From NCBI RefSeq assembly GCF_024266705.1, contig NZ_CP100756.1, forward strand, positions 186,001 to 250,000: a stretch of DNA of 64,000 nucleotides, in the 5' to 3' direction. This document shows, piece by piece, positions 17,842-26,680 of this stretch (the stretch's first letter is position 1; each line of letters begins with the position of its first letter). This DNA comes from Natrinema gelatinilyticum (lineage in GTDB: Archaea; Halobacteriota; Halobacteria; Halobacteriales; Natrialbaceae). The position numbers and the translations under genes were made by a program. The notes below the pieces were generated by a model. That model was given only the letters and a program-made list of their open reading frames with translations. It had not been told where the DNA came from and ran no database searches.

Positions 17842-19209
17842 TTATTCGACGTCGACGCGCGTTCCGTACCCTGCCTCGCCGACCACATCGCCGTCCGCCG
17901 CGACCACCTCGCCGCGAACGACTGTCGCCACCGCTTTTCCGACGAACGACTCGCCCTCGAACGGCGTTACCGAATTCTTCGAATGGAGGGCAGCGCGGTC
18001 TTCGAGGGTCCACTCAAGAGCCGGATCGACAATCGTGAAATCGGCATCGGTGCCGACCTGCAGCGATCCCTTCTGCGGATACATGCCCCAGATCTGGGCC
18101 GGCCGGGTCGAGTGTCGGCGAACCCACCCCTCGAGCGTGAGTCGGCCCTGATCGACGAAGGTGAGCATCGCTGGCACCTCGGTCTCGAGGCCGACGAATC
18201 CCGAAATCGCGTTCCACGTGTTCCCGAACGGATCGTCGACCAGCTTCTCTTCGGGGGTGTGTGGCGCGTGATCGGTGGCGATGCAGTCGATCGCGCCGTC
18301 GTCGACGCCGACCGACCAGAGTTTGTCGTGCTCGGAAGCGTCCCTGATGGGGGGCTGAACGCGCGCGACGTTGCCTTTCTCGTGCATCACGTCCTCGGTG
18401 AACCAGAGGTAGTGCGGGGTCGTCTCTGCGGTCACGTCGACGCCGCGGTCTTTTCCGCGGGCGACGGCCTCGGCGGCCGAACCCGACGAGACGTGAAACA
18501 TGTGAATTTTCACACCAGTTTCCTCGGCGAAGGTGATCATTCGCTCGACGGCCTCGCGCTCGGCGATCACGGGCCGCGAGTGAGAGTGATCGATAGGATC
18601 GTTTCGTCCCTCGTCCTCGAACTTCGTCGTGTAGTAGTCGATGATCTCGCCGTTCTCTTCGTGGAATCCGAGCCGTTTGCCCGTTTCGCGGACTCGTTCC
18701 ATCGCTTCGAGGATCTCGCCGTCGTTCGGCGGCGGGACGTCGCCGACGGTCGAGCCAAGGAAGATTTTGTACCCGACCGCGCCGGCCTCGTCGATCGCCG
18801 GTATCAGGTCCAAATTTTCGGACGTCACGACCGCGTAGCTCTGAAAATCGACGTGAGCCGACGCTTCGCCGCGCTCGAACTTCACCTCGAGGTGCTTCGC
18901 TCGATCGATGACCGGGTCAGTGTTCGGCATCCCGACAACGGTCGTCACGCCGCCTGCGGCGGCCGCTCTCGTCGCGGACTCCCAGTCCTCCTTGTACTCG
19001 AGGCCCGGTTCGCGGTTGTGGATGTGGCAGTCGACGATTCCCGGCACGAGGACGTTTCCGTCGCCGTCGAAAACGCGATCCGCCTCGGGAAGCCGGTCGC
19101 TCCGACCGACGGCGACGATGGTTCCGTCTTCGACGGCGACACCCGCGTTAGCGGTTCGGCCCGCGGGCGTGACGATGGTACAGTTGCGCACGACGAGATC
19201 GACGGTCAT
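17842..19209 (-). CDS. pyrC: Dihydroorotase (class I amidohydrolase)
   Basis: A 455-residue cyclic amidohydrolase beginning at ATG 19209. The binuclear metal site is complete: DCHIHNREPG (His62, His64), carboxylated Lys148 in GYKIFLGST, His183 (GFHEEN), His239 (MFHVSS) and Asp313 (ATDHAPHTPEE). The D-x-H-x-H-x-R-x-P-G signature and the pyrD neighbour favour dihydroorotase over allantoinase or hydantoinase. It closes carbamoyl-aspartate to dihydroorotate in the cytoplasm. Confidence 0.92.
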   Translation of the reverse strand: MTVDLVVRNCTIVTPAGRTANAGVAVEDGTIVAVGRSDRLPEADRVFDGDGNVLVPGIVDCHIHNREPGLEYKEDWESATRAAAAGGVTTVVGMPNTDPVIDRAKHLEVKFERGEASAHVDFQSYAVVTSENLDLIPAIDEAGAVGYKIFLGSTVGDVPPPNDGEILEAMERVRETGKRLGFHEENGEIIDYYTTKFEDEGRNDPIDHSHSRPVIAEREAVERMITFAEETGVKIHMFHVSSGSAAEAVARGKDRGVDVTAETTPHYLWFTEDVMHEKGNVARVQPPIRDASEHDKLWSVGVDDGAIDCIATDHAPHTPEEKLVDDPFGNTWNAISGFVGLETEVPAMLTFVDQGRLTLEGWVRRHSTRPAQIWGMYPQKGSLQVGTDADFTIVDPALEWTLEDRAALHSKNSVTPFEGESFVGKAVATVVRGEVVAADGDVVGEAGYGTRVDVE

Positions 19210-20129
19210 TGCCGTGGAGTTGCCGAGGGCCGGGCATATAGCTTCCCCAAACTGATCGTATTCCCGTTCCCTGACCGCCGCCCGTCCGATATGTGATGCC
19301 GCCAATCGGGCAGAGTGACGATGCGCCACACGGCCGATACCGACGACCCGCTCGCGTCGTGGGTCGAATCTAAAATTCGAGCGGGCGGGTTCTCGCTCGA
19401 GACCGAACCTGCGCTAGTCCGCTTCCTGTTGCTGACGCGTGCGGTGCTAGATGATGAGATCCGGTGTCACCGAACAGCCACAGGACCGACGGTGCCGGTG
19501 TCGGGTCCCCTGGCAATGATCGTCGCGACCAGTCGGCCACAGCGCAGACACTCGAGAAGGGACGAGGACGGTTCGCCGGTCGAATCCTGCTCGTTATCCG
19601 CCCGACAATACTCACTCATAACGACCTGCACCCGGGGTCCGTTTTGGATTCGAAAGTGGCGGCGTCGCTGCTCGAATCGGGCGACACTGTGGTCTTTCAG
19701 GATAGTTATATCCCGGTAGTATGTCCGCAATCATGCTTGCCAAGCCGAGGGGCTTTGGAAGCCAGTCTCGGGTGTCCCCGCACCCAGGACGTTTGTGAAG
19801 CGTCCCATTTCTCGAGGCTGGCTTCCGTCCGAATCGTTGACCTAGTGTTACTTGTAAGAATTATGGTCAGTTGAGTCGAACAGAAGACGGCAGCGACGGC
19901 AATCGACGGGACTTCTCGGACACAAGCGGACGGCGAAGCGAGCCGGTGTACAACGAAGAGTCGACGGGAGTCCGGGGGTGGCGGCCTCGAGAACTCCCGC
20001 CGTTCGTGTGCAACGCCCTCGAGAGCGCAACCCTCTCGACCGTAAGCTGGGCCTTCCAGCGCCTCAGACACTGAATACGCGGGGGTACGAGTCCAATACT
20101 AAACAGCGAGGTACTGGTAGCACGCGGTG
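19210..20129. other. Long gene-poor stretch, possibly with decayed coding remnants
   Basis: About 920 bases between the dihydroorotase start and the epimerase. Several short frames exist. One on the plus strand from 19321 starts like a real protein (DDPLASWVESKIRAGGFSLE) but soon becomes Arg/Ser-rich. One on the minus strand contains a lone CLRCG pair. Neither could be tied to a family. Bases 19840-19870 are AT-rich. I see no RNA gene or repeat here. Confidence 0.45.
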
Positions 20130-21119
20130 ATGGACACGCCAGCGATCAGCGACAGAACGATACTCGTGACCGGCGGTGCCGGCTTCATCGGTAGCCACCT
20201 CGTCGACGCCTTGGCCCCGCACAACGAGGTCCGGGTCATCGATACGTTCGCGACGGGCGACCGAGCCCACCTTCCTGACGACGTGACGGTGATCGAGGGC
20301 GACATCGGCGATCCAATCGCCCTTCAGCGGGCCGCCCGAGGTGTCGACCTGATCTTCCACCACGCCGCGCTGGTCAGCGTCTCTCAGAGCGTCGACGCGC
20401 CGCGCCAGAGCAACCGCACGAACCTTGAGGCCAGCCTCCTCGTCCTTGAGCAAGCCCGTCAGGAGGATGCGCGGGTCGTCGTCGCCTCGAGCGCGGCCGT
20501 CTACGGCCACCCAGAGGAGTTACCGGTCTCGGAGTCGGCATCGACGAATCCGCCGTCACCGTATGGGATTCAGAAGCTCGCACTCGACCAGTACACGCGC
20601 CGCTACGAGGAACTCTACGGTCTTCCGACCGTGGCGTTGCGGTACTTCAACGTCTACGGTCCGCGCCAGCAGGGACCGTATAGCGGCGTCATCTCGACGT
20701 TCCTCGAACAGGCGCGAGCCGGGGACCCGATCACCATCGAGGGGGACGGCCAGCAGAGCCGCGACTTCGTCCACGTCAGCGACGTCGTGCGTGCGAACCT
20801 TCGTGCGGCGACGGTCGACGCGGTAGGCGAAGCGTACAACGTCGGGACGGGAGAACGAACGACCGTCCGGGAACTCGCTGAGACGATTCGAGACGCGACG
20901 GGGTCGTCATCGCAGATCGTGCACCGCGATCCTCGGGCTGGCGACATCAGACACAGCGGGGCGGATACCGCGAAGGCGACCCGAAAGCTCGGATTCGAAG
21001 CACGGATCAATCTCGAATCGGGAATCCAATCGCTGGTCGAGGCCGACTCGGCGGCTTCGACCGGGAAGGACGTAGGCTCGCCACCGGAAACGAACTCCGA
21101 AAGCGGAACCTACAGCTAA
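20130..21119 (+). CDS. NAD-dependent nucleotide-sugar epimerase/dehydratase (GalE-like)
   Basis: A 329-residue extended short-chain dehydrogenase. The Rossmann motif GGAGFIGSH is at residues 15-23, and the catalytic Ser and Y-x3-K are in SSAAVYG and SPYGIQKLALD. RYFNVYGPRQQ and RDFVHVSDVV are the usual nucleotide-sugar-binding motifs of UDP-glucose/UDP-GlcNAc 4-epimerases. The C-terminal tail after about residue 305 is low-complexity. Start chosen at ATG 20130 rather than the GTG just before. It stands at the edge of the glycan region and probably supplies a UDP-hexose. Confidence 0.9.
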   Translation: MDTPAISDRTILVTGGAGFIGSHLVDALAPHNEVRVIDTFATGDRAHLPDDVTVIEGDIGDPIALQRAARGVDLIFHHAALVSVSQSVDAPRQSNRTNLEASLLVLEQARQEDARVVVASSAAVYGHPEELPVSESASTNPPSPYGIQKLALDQYTRRYEELYGLPTVALRYFNVYGPRQQGPYSGVISTFLEQARAGDPITIEGDGQQSRDFVHVSDVVRANLRAATVDAVGEAYNVGTGERTTVRELAETIRDATGSSSQIVHRDPRAGDIRHSGADTAKATRKLGFEARINLESGIQSLVEADSAASTGKDVGSPPETNSESGTYS

Positions 21120-21559
21120 TTCCCGTCGAAAAACCGGGTCGTACCGAGCGATCGACGTCGATCGTGTCCGATTGCTCGAGAGTCAGTGAAGCGATCACTT
21201 ACTGACTGAATCCAGAGCGAATCCGCGCTAACCGTTTCAAACGTCCAGTCGAGTTTATTCGGTCTGTCGAGCAAAGGCTGCCTATACCATGCCTGGAACG
21301 TATTTTCGTCGACAGAGACAGGCGACCTACCGTCCTGCTCTCCCGACCGAGGGCGATGGAATAAGGGGGGAGCGTTGAGATGCGGGACGGTCTCGGCGTC
21401 TCGCCCGGGTCTCATCCGAGGCCCATCAGCGGCAACGGATTTACGTTCGAAATCATATATAATCGAAATAATAACAGCACATGGGTTATAAAAAGGGATT
21501 TGTGGAACGGTAACGACGGTATCAGATATGAATCATAATAACACAGCTCTTCGTCAGCC
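21120..21559. other. Intergenic region with promoter of the membrane HTH gene
   Basis: About 440 bases without genes. The last 120 bases turn AT-rich; a strong TATA-like ttataaaaa lies at 21486-21494, about 66 bases before the next start, so a short leader is expected. Nothing else recognised. Confidence 0.5.
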
Positions 21560-22060
21560 ATGAGTATCTGCCGACGAGTTTCCACAGCTGTCGATACGCT
21601 CGAGGCCCCGACCGGTGGGGTAGTCGCGTCAGCTACTGTCGCGAGTTCGGAGCAGGGAATCGTTCCGGAACCCGTGCTACCGCTTCAACTCGACGGAAGC
21701 GCACACATCGCTGCGCTCGTCGGTATACTCGCGCTCGCGCTGCTCGGTGGGATACTCGTCGCTCGAAACCGATACGATCAACCGACCGCACTCACGACCG
21801 AGGCTGAACCGGACCGCGAAGAATTTATCACCGATCGAGAACGCGTTCGACAGCTCTTGCAGGAGAACGACGGTCGGATGAAGCAATCCGCTATCGTCGA
21901 TTCCGTCGACTGGTCGAAAGCGAAGGTCAGCCGACTGCTCGCCGACCTCGAGGAGGACGGCCAGGTCACGAAACTCCGCCTCGGACGAGAAAATCTGGTC
22001 TGTTTACCGGGGCACGAACCTACGGCGTCAAAGTCACCGAAACACCCGACCGACGATTAG
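21560..22060 (+). CDS. Membrane-anchored winged-helix transcription regulator
   Basis: A 166-residue protein. Residues about 48-67 (HIAALVGILALALLGGILVA) form one membrane helix, preceded by an outside segment rich in Ser/Val. Residues 85-150 form a winged helix: DRERVRQLLQENDGRMKQSAIVDSVDWSKAKVSRLLADLEEDG, then a wing LRLGRENLVCLPG. This layout (outside domain, one helix, cytoplasmic IclR/MarR-like HTH) is common in haloarchaea, where it may couple envelope state to transcription. The next gene encodes a large secreted sequon-rich protein, a possible target; that link is inference. Confidence 0.82.
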   Translation: MSICRRVSTAVDTLEAPTGGVVASATVASSEQGIVPEPVLPLQLDGSAHIAALVGILALALLGGILVARNRYDQPTALTTEAEPDREEFITDRERVRQLLQENDGRMKQSAIVDSVDWSKAKVSRLLADLEEDGQVTKLRLGRENLVCLPGHEPTASKSPKHPTDD

Positions 22061-22238
22061 CAGCCACTGTGGCCGTGACGGTGAGGTCACCGTTCCTATC
22101 AACAACCGTTGTTTTCTTCGGACATATGCGTCACTGAATCCGCCGCTCCTGGACCGTAGTATCCAATTTCTCCGCGTAATGGTTCTGCTGGTTTATCCGC
22201 AGAAGCCACGACGGAATGGATGCCTTCACACGGCAATC

Positions 22239-23903
22239 ATGAATGCACGCAATCAGCTACTCGTCGTAGTGACAGCGCTGATGCTCGTGTTCTCGAGCGG
22301 GGCGATGGTCGCGGCAGCGTCAAACGCTGGGGCCATGGACGAGGACACAGAGGTCAGCGACGACGAGTCCGAACTGACGAACAATGAAACGACAAACGAG
22401 ACAGTAGAGGACGGCGCTGACGTCGCAGAGGACGACACCAACGAAACCAACGAGACTCAATGCCCGTGTCAGCCCGCATACGTGACGTTCGAGGATCAGA
22501 CGACCGACGGTGACACGGTCGTCGTCCAGAACGTCACGCTGGCGAGTCCAGGGTTCGTGACGATCCACAACAGTAGCCTCCTCGTGGGTAACACCATCGG
22601 GAGCGTCATTGGGACCTCCGAATACCTCGAGGCGGGGACGCACGAGAACGTGACGATCACGCTCGACGATCCGCTCGAGGAAGACGAGACCCTGATCGCG
22701 ATGCCACATCGCGATACGAACCAGAATCAGACGTACGACTTCGTCGAAACGGAGGGCCTGGAAGATGGTCCGTTCCTCACGGCCGACGGCGAGCCGGTGA
22801 CCGACGATGCGGTGGTCACGGTGGAAACGGCCGCAGATGAGGAACCCGTCGACGACGAACCGATCGACGACAACGTCACTGACGACGAACCGATCGACGA
22901 CAACGTCACTGACGACGAACCGATCGACGACAACGTCACTGACGACGAACCGATCGACGACAACGTCACTGACGACGAACCGGTCGAAGAACCGATCGAC
23001 GACAACGTCACTGACGACGAACCGGTCGAAGAACCGATCGACGACAACGTCACTGACGACGAACCGATCGACGAGATGCCGATGGAGGAACTCCCGGCCG
23101 ATGGAGACGGTGGTCCGATCTTCATCACCGTGGAAAACCCGACCATCGAGAACCTGAACGTCGAGAACGTTACCGTATACGTCCTCGTCGTCGGTGAGGA
23201 TGTCGACGCTGATGAAATCGCAGATCAGGTCGACAATATCACCGATGAGGAGAACGTCACTGTGAAAGAGCCGGTCGACGAAGAGGAGAACGTCACCGAA
23301 GACAACGTGACTGACGAAGAGCCGATCGAGGAGAACGTCACCGAAGAACCGCCGGCGATAGGTGACAATATCACCGAAGACAACGTCACCGAAGACAACG
23401 TCACCGAAGACAACGTCACCGAAGACAACGTCACCGAAGACAACGTCACCGAAGACAACGTCACCGAAGACAACGTGACTGACGAAGCGGAAGAACCGGC
23501 GGTCGATGCGTTCAACGTCACGGATCTCTCGGCACCCGAGAGCGCGATGGTCGGTGAGACAATCACCGTGAACGCGACGGTCGAGAATCCCACTGACGAG
23601 GAGCGAACCGAGGCCATCCAGTTCCGTCTAGAAGGTGACCTCGTCACTGAACAGAACCTGACGCTCGAGAGCGGTGAGAGCGACACTGTCGAGTTCGAGG
23701 TCGACACCAGTGGCATCCCGCCTGGCGAGTACATCCACATGGTGCTTGCCGACGAAACCGGCGAGGTGGCGATGATCGAACTCACCGAGGACACCGACAC
23801 GGAGGAGATAAACGAGACCGAAAACGGTGACCTCGAGAACGAAACGGACACCGATAACGAAACGGTCAACGAATCCACACCCGCGCTCGGATTCCTGGCC
23901 TAA
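22239..23903 (+). CDS. Secreted DUF7282-type protein with tandem NVT-sequon repeats
   Basis: A 554-residue exported acidic protein. The start is ATG 22239 (MNARNQLLVVV), giving a Sec signal peptide ending near AAAS (about residue 28). The domain from about residue 75 to 200 (AYVTFEDQTTDGDTVVVQNV ... DDPLEEDETLIAMPHRD) resembles the haloarchaeal DUF7282 fold. Then come two tandem-repeat blocks with DDEPIDDNVT units and EDNVT units, a linking segment, and a C-terminal CARDB-like domain (about 415-520) followed by an Asn/Glu/Thr tail. Roughly 35 N-x-S/T sequons can be counted, so heavy N-glycosylation is expected. No clear C-terminal anchor is visible. Confidence 0.8.
   Translation: MNARNQLLVVVTALMLVFSSGAMVAAASNAGAMDEDTEVSDDESELTNNETTNETVEDGADVAEDDTNETNETQCPCQPAYVTFEDQTTDGDTVVVQNVTLASPGFVTIHNSSLLVGNTIGSVIGTSEYLEAGTHENVTITLDDPLEEDETLIAMPHRDTNQNQTYDFVETEGLEDGPFLTADGEPVTDDAVVTVETAADEEPVDDEPIDDNVTDDEPIDDNVTDDEPIDDNVTDDEPIDDNVTDDEPVEEPIDDNVTDDEPVEEPIDDNVTDDEPIDEMPMEELPADGDGGPIFITVENPTIENLNVENVTVYVLVVGEDVDADEIADQVDNITDEENVTVKEPVDEEENVTEDNVTDEEPIEENVTEEPPAIGDNITEDNVTEDNVTEDNVTEDNVTEDNVTEDNVTEDNVTDEAEEPAVDAFNVTDLSAPESAMVGETITVNATVENPTDEERTEAIQFRLEGDLVTEQNLTLESGESDTVEFEVDTSGIPPGEYIHMVLADETGEVAMIELTEDTDTEEINETENGDLENETDTDNETVNESTPALGFLA
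22851..23075 (+). repeat. In-frame 30-bp tandem repeats (DDEPIDDNVT units)
   Basis: Four near-identical 30-base units run from 22851 to 22970. Two 42-base units follow, carrying an extra PVEE step (22971-23012, 23013-23054), and then a partial unit. Each encodes one NVT sequon. The near identity at the DNA level, including third positions, points to recent expansion by slippage or unequal recombination. Confidence 0.95.
23376..23480 (+). repeat. In-frame 15-bp tandem repeats (EDNVT units)
   Basis: Seven consecutive 15-base units gaagacaacgtcacc; the last differs at two third positions. Each encodes EDNVT and so one N-glycosylation sequon. It lies in the same gene as the 30-bp block, but the unit is different, so two separate expansions occurred. 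Confidence 0.95.
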
Positions 23904-24096
23904 GCGAGGATCGGTCTACTGGACAGAGCGTCTTTTACGCCGTCATCACGGAACGAACGACGGCATGCATTCTTTCGGGCTCCAGGGTACCGGAGCCCCG
24001 ACTGCGCACGTCTCACTCCTGTTCTCGATGCTCGGTGCGATGCCCGACCGTCCCAAGTGGCCGCGAACCCGTCTGATCGCCTGCGACGACACGGCA

Positions 24097-24570
24097 TGTG
24101 AACTACTCCGCCCTCCCGCGCTCGGGCCTCCCCGGCCCTCGCTTGTTGCGGACGGAGCGTCCTGTTTCTGTGTCGGAACGTGCAGGAACAGATCCCACAG
24201 CGTCCACAAGACGCTCCGCGTCTCGTGCGGCCCGGCAGAACGCCAACGGCGTTCTGCGGACGGTTCCAGACTCCACAGGCGGCTTCCCTTGACAGGTGGT
24301 TCGGAGTGTCCCACTCCTACCGGTTGGATACTCGACCACAACCGACGATGCACGCTTGTTGTCGCGTTTGAACACCGCCGGAAACGTGGTGAGCATCTTA
24401 CTTTCACCTTCGACCAGAGGGAAATAAAGGTGCCGATTCACACGAAAACAAGACGTGCGGGCGCTGTCTCCCCTCCCTGCTCGCTTCGCTCGCTGAGGAT
24501 AGCGCGGGACCGTCGGTCCCGCTGACCATGCGAACGGCGTCGCCGTGAGCAGAAGGGGCCTTAGCGCCCT
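24097..24570 (-). pseudogene. Probable tnpB-type element relic with terminal hairpin and internal palindromes
   Basis: The block begins with gtgaactactccgccctcc, closely like the end at 13931. It can fold with outer stem ctccgccc (24106-24113) against ggacggag (24150-24157) around an inner cccg/cggg stem, the layout of an IS1341-type right end. To the right are short perfect hairpins: gcagaacgcc-aac-ggcgttctgc (about 24236-24258) and gcgggacc-gtc-ggtcccgc (24504-24522). Minus-strand frames across it are broken and could not be matched confidently to tnpB, so this is an element relic by its end structure only. Confidence 0.4.
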
Positions 24571-24634
24571 CAATTACAGCGAAGACGAATGACCGCCTCG
24601 AGAGGGAACAAAAGTCTGTTCGACGGGAACAGAT

Positions 24635-25571
24635 GGCTCTATTGAATCCGCAGAGGGCGACGGGATTCATTGTTTGACGGCTTGTTCGACGTTATAGACT
24701 GCGGCTACGAGAGTGATTTCACGGAACTGGCGATACCATGCACGCGCTCGGACGGCGGAGCCGTACGAGCGCTTGATCACCGAGTTCACGGTTTCACAGA
24801 TTGAGCGCTGGTTGTAGAGTTCATCCTCTATCCGCGCATTGTGCGCGTGATCGTAGGGTGCGAAGACGCGATGTTTGATCAGTGGTCTTACTTCTTCAGC
24901 ACGAAGCTCTTCGCGGAAGCTCATGTCGTCGTAGCCTTTGTCAGCGGCGAGGCTGAGCAGGTCGCCGGCGTTGCGCCGGGCGACCTGCGGCCCGATGTTG
25001 GTTCCGTTAGGCCACTTCGTGCTGCAGTGAACGTCGATAACCGCGCCCTGCGCGGTATCGACGAGAAACGTCGCTTGTATCGTCCGTACGTCTCGGTCAC
25101 ACCGGTTGAGATAGTGGGTTGATGCCTGTCGACGGTCGAAGTACGTGGCATCAATGGCGGCGTGACCAGACTGCTTGAGCAGCTCCGACGAAAGTCGGAG
25201 CAGCTCTCGCCAAATCTGCATCGGCGCTCGGTCAAACGACTTGCAGAGCGCGGATGGGCCGGGGAACTCGCCGCGCTCGAGATTGAGCGCGGCTCGTACC
25301 CGCTCCATCTCTTCGGCCCAATCGAGGACTTCTTCAAGCGTTGCTTCCATGTGAAGCCGAAGAAAATGCAGGACAGCGTGCTTCCAGCCGGCAACTCCGT
25401 TGCCGGCAGGATGGCTGATCTGCATCAGCGCTGCATCAGTAAGTTTTCGTGCGATCGACACAGCCTGTTTAACGAAGCGGAAGAGAGTCTTTTGCACAAA
25501 GCTTCCTCTTCCGCTTCAATTCAATCATTCTGACGACTTACCCTGACGCCGTCAGTGGATTCAATAGAACC
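24635..25571 (-). mobile_element. IS5-family insertion sequence, complete
   Basis: The element carries one transposase gene and terminal inverted repeats: ggctctattgaatcc at the left end (24635-24649) and, read from the right end inward (25571-25557), ggttctattgaatcc, 14 of 15 matching. The direct repeat gaacaga flanks it (24627-24633 and 25572-25578, with one base of uncertainty at the left), the likely target duplication. It sits only about 5 bases beyond that duplication from the stop of the DUF7344 gene at 25583. Intact ends and an intact gene indicate a recent insertion. Confidence 0.85.
24667..25497 (-). CDS. IS5-family transposase (DDE)
   Basis: A 276-residue transposase filling the insertion sequence. 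The DDE acidic residues can be placed: Asp in AIDATYFDRR, Asp in AADKGYDD, and Glu in RSICETVNSVIKRSYG with the Y-(2)-R-(3)-E-(6)-K-like C1 signature. The start is GTG 25497, because an in-frame stop lies just upstream. The reading frame is intact, so the element may still move. Confidence 0.88.
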   Translation of the reverse strand: MQKTLFRFVKQAVSIARKLTDAALMQISHPAGNGVAGWKHAVLHFLRLHMEATLEEVLDWAEEMERVRAALNLERGEFPGPSALCKSFDRAPMQIWRELLRLSSELLKQSGHAAIDATYFDRRQASTHYLNRCDRDVRTIQATFLVDTAQGAVIDVHCSTKWPNGTNIGPQVARRNAGDLLSLAADKGYDDMSFREELRAEEVRPLIKHRVFAPYDHAHNARIEDELYNQRSICETVNSVIKRSYGSAVRARAWYRQFREITLVAAVYNVEQAVKQ

Positions 25572-25582
25572 GAACAGACCAG

Positions 25583-26086
25583 TCACCCGAGGAGCCGATA
25601 GAGACTGCTTGCAGCGACGGCGAGGTACACGAGGACGCTCCAGAGCACCACGTTGATATTCGAGATCACTGGGATACCGAGTCCGACCAGCGCGATGACA
25701 GCGAGTCCGAGCACACAGAGCCCGAGATGAAACTGCAGGATCCTGGAGTGGGAATCGCTGTGGCCGTCGACGTACGTGAGAACGTCGTCGAAGTGTCGGC
25801 CGGGCTGGATCGTCTTCGCATCCGAATCGTATTCGATCACGGCATCCTCCTGAAGTTGGGGAAGATGCGTCTGTTGGAGGGAAACGTAGACACTCTTGTA
25901 AAGGTTGTTCGGGACAGGCGTCGTCTCCGATTCGGTCGCAGCGATTTCGCTCGCGACGTCGGAAACGTCGATCTGGCCGCCTTCGTCAGCGAGTTGCTGG
26001 ACGATGGCTCGACGTCGATCGTTCCCGAGGATGTGAAACACCTCACTCTCCTCGAGTGGTTCAGTCCTGTTCGTTTGAACTGACAT
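25583..26086 (-). CDS. DUF7344 winged-helix protein with C-terminal membrane helices (copy 1)
   Basis: A 167-residue protein. Residues 10-110 form a winged-helix domain of the DUF7344 kind: EVFHILGNDRRRAIVQQLAD, then SVYVSLQQTHLPQLQEDAVIEYD, with the family's YxSLxQTHLPxLxxxxxIxxD motif. Residues 120-165 give two membrane helices. Proteins of this kind are thought to regulate transcription from the membrane. Two paralogues occur at 29918-30457 and 60734-61330. A fresh IS5 insertion sits just past its stop codon. Confidence 0.85.
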   Translation of the reverse strand: MSVQTNRTEPLEESEVFHILGNDRRRAIVQQLADEGGQIDVSDVASEIAATESETTPVPNNLYKSVYVSLQQTHLPQLQEDAVIEYDSDAKTIQPGRHFDDVLTYVDGHSDSHSRILQFHLGLCVLGLAVIALVGLGIPVISNINVVLWSVLVYLAVAASSLYRLLG

Positions 26087-26488
26087 CGATTAGGGAGAAG
26101 GGGCACTGATTCTCGAGGGACAGTCCACCACCAATGACCATGTGTCGCCTCTTCTCCCACCACTAACTTTAACTTTTGCAGGTTACGACACCGTCCGCGA
26201 TAGACGACGCTCCGAGATCGGTCGCGCGATATCGTAGGAAGCCATTACAGTGAGAAGTCGTTACAGTAAAGAATTCGATCACTTCTGTCGAAACGATAAC
26301 CGATCTACGTCGAGCCAATCGCCTCACCAGCGGCGGATGTCGGACGGTGACGTTCCGGATTCGGTCGAACGAGGTGGCCAGTGAGTCGGCTCGCTCCACT
26401 CGAGCCCGACCGAAGTCGGGGTGTATCGAAATCGAATACGTCGCGAGAAGTGGATTCGTCGGGCGAGCGGAACACAGAGAGTACGACC
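26087..26488. other. Intergenic stretch, nothing recognised
   Basis: About 400 bases, moderately AT-rich near 26160-26290, that should contain the promoter of the DUF7344 gene on the minus strand. No protein family, RNA gene or repeat could be recognised. Confidence 0.45.
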
Positions 26489-26680
26489 CTAATCGCCGGG
26501 GAGATGGCTACCGGATTGCATCTCCCGGTAGGTCGTACAGGACGGGCACCCGTGGACGACGTCGCCGTTGTCTCCGAAGACGCGAGCGAACTGCTGTGTG
26601 ACGTGAGTGCCGCAGTTTTGACATCGCGCACCTGCTGTCGACGATTCCATGGGCTTCCAGTCGTGTTGTGGCGAGTTCAT
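26489..26680 (-). CDS. Small DUF7563-like zinc-finger protein
   Basis: A protein of about 63 residues (starts at 26698, 26680 or 26650 are possible; 26680 is chosen as a compromise). The core is CQNCGTHVTQQFARVFGDNG followed by VVHGCPSCTTYREM, giving two C-x2-C pairs about 24 residues apart. The pattern CxNCGxxVxxxFARVFG with a later CPxC is that of the haloarchaeal DUF7563 zinc proteins. It is a lone gene with no operon partner. The function is unknown. Confidence 0.75.
   Translation of the reverse strand: MNSPQHDWKPMESSTAGARCQNCGTHVTQQFARVFGDNGDVVHGCPSCTTYREMQSGSHLPGD

Noticed and set aside
17839..19296. Plus-strand open frame of 485 codons opposite the dihydroorotase gene
   Set aside because: The minus strand carries every metal ligand of a dihydroorotase; the plus frame is a shadow.
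19315..19719. A 134-codon plus-strand frame after the dihydroorotase
   Set aside because: Only the first 40 residues look protein-like; the rest is Arg/Ser-rich and no family could be recognised.
22851..23480. CRISPR-like array
   Set aside because: The repeats are directly adjacent without spacers, in frame, and encode sequon units of a secreted protein.
23946..24407. A 153-codon minus-strand frame in the element relic
   Set aside because: Basic, Ser/Arg-rich composition and repeated hairpins indicate non-coding decayed DNA rather than a gene.
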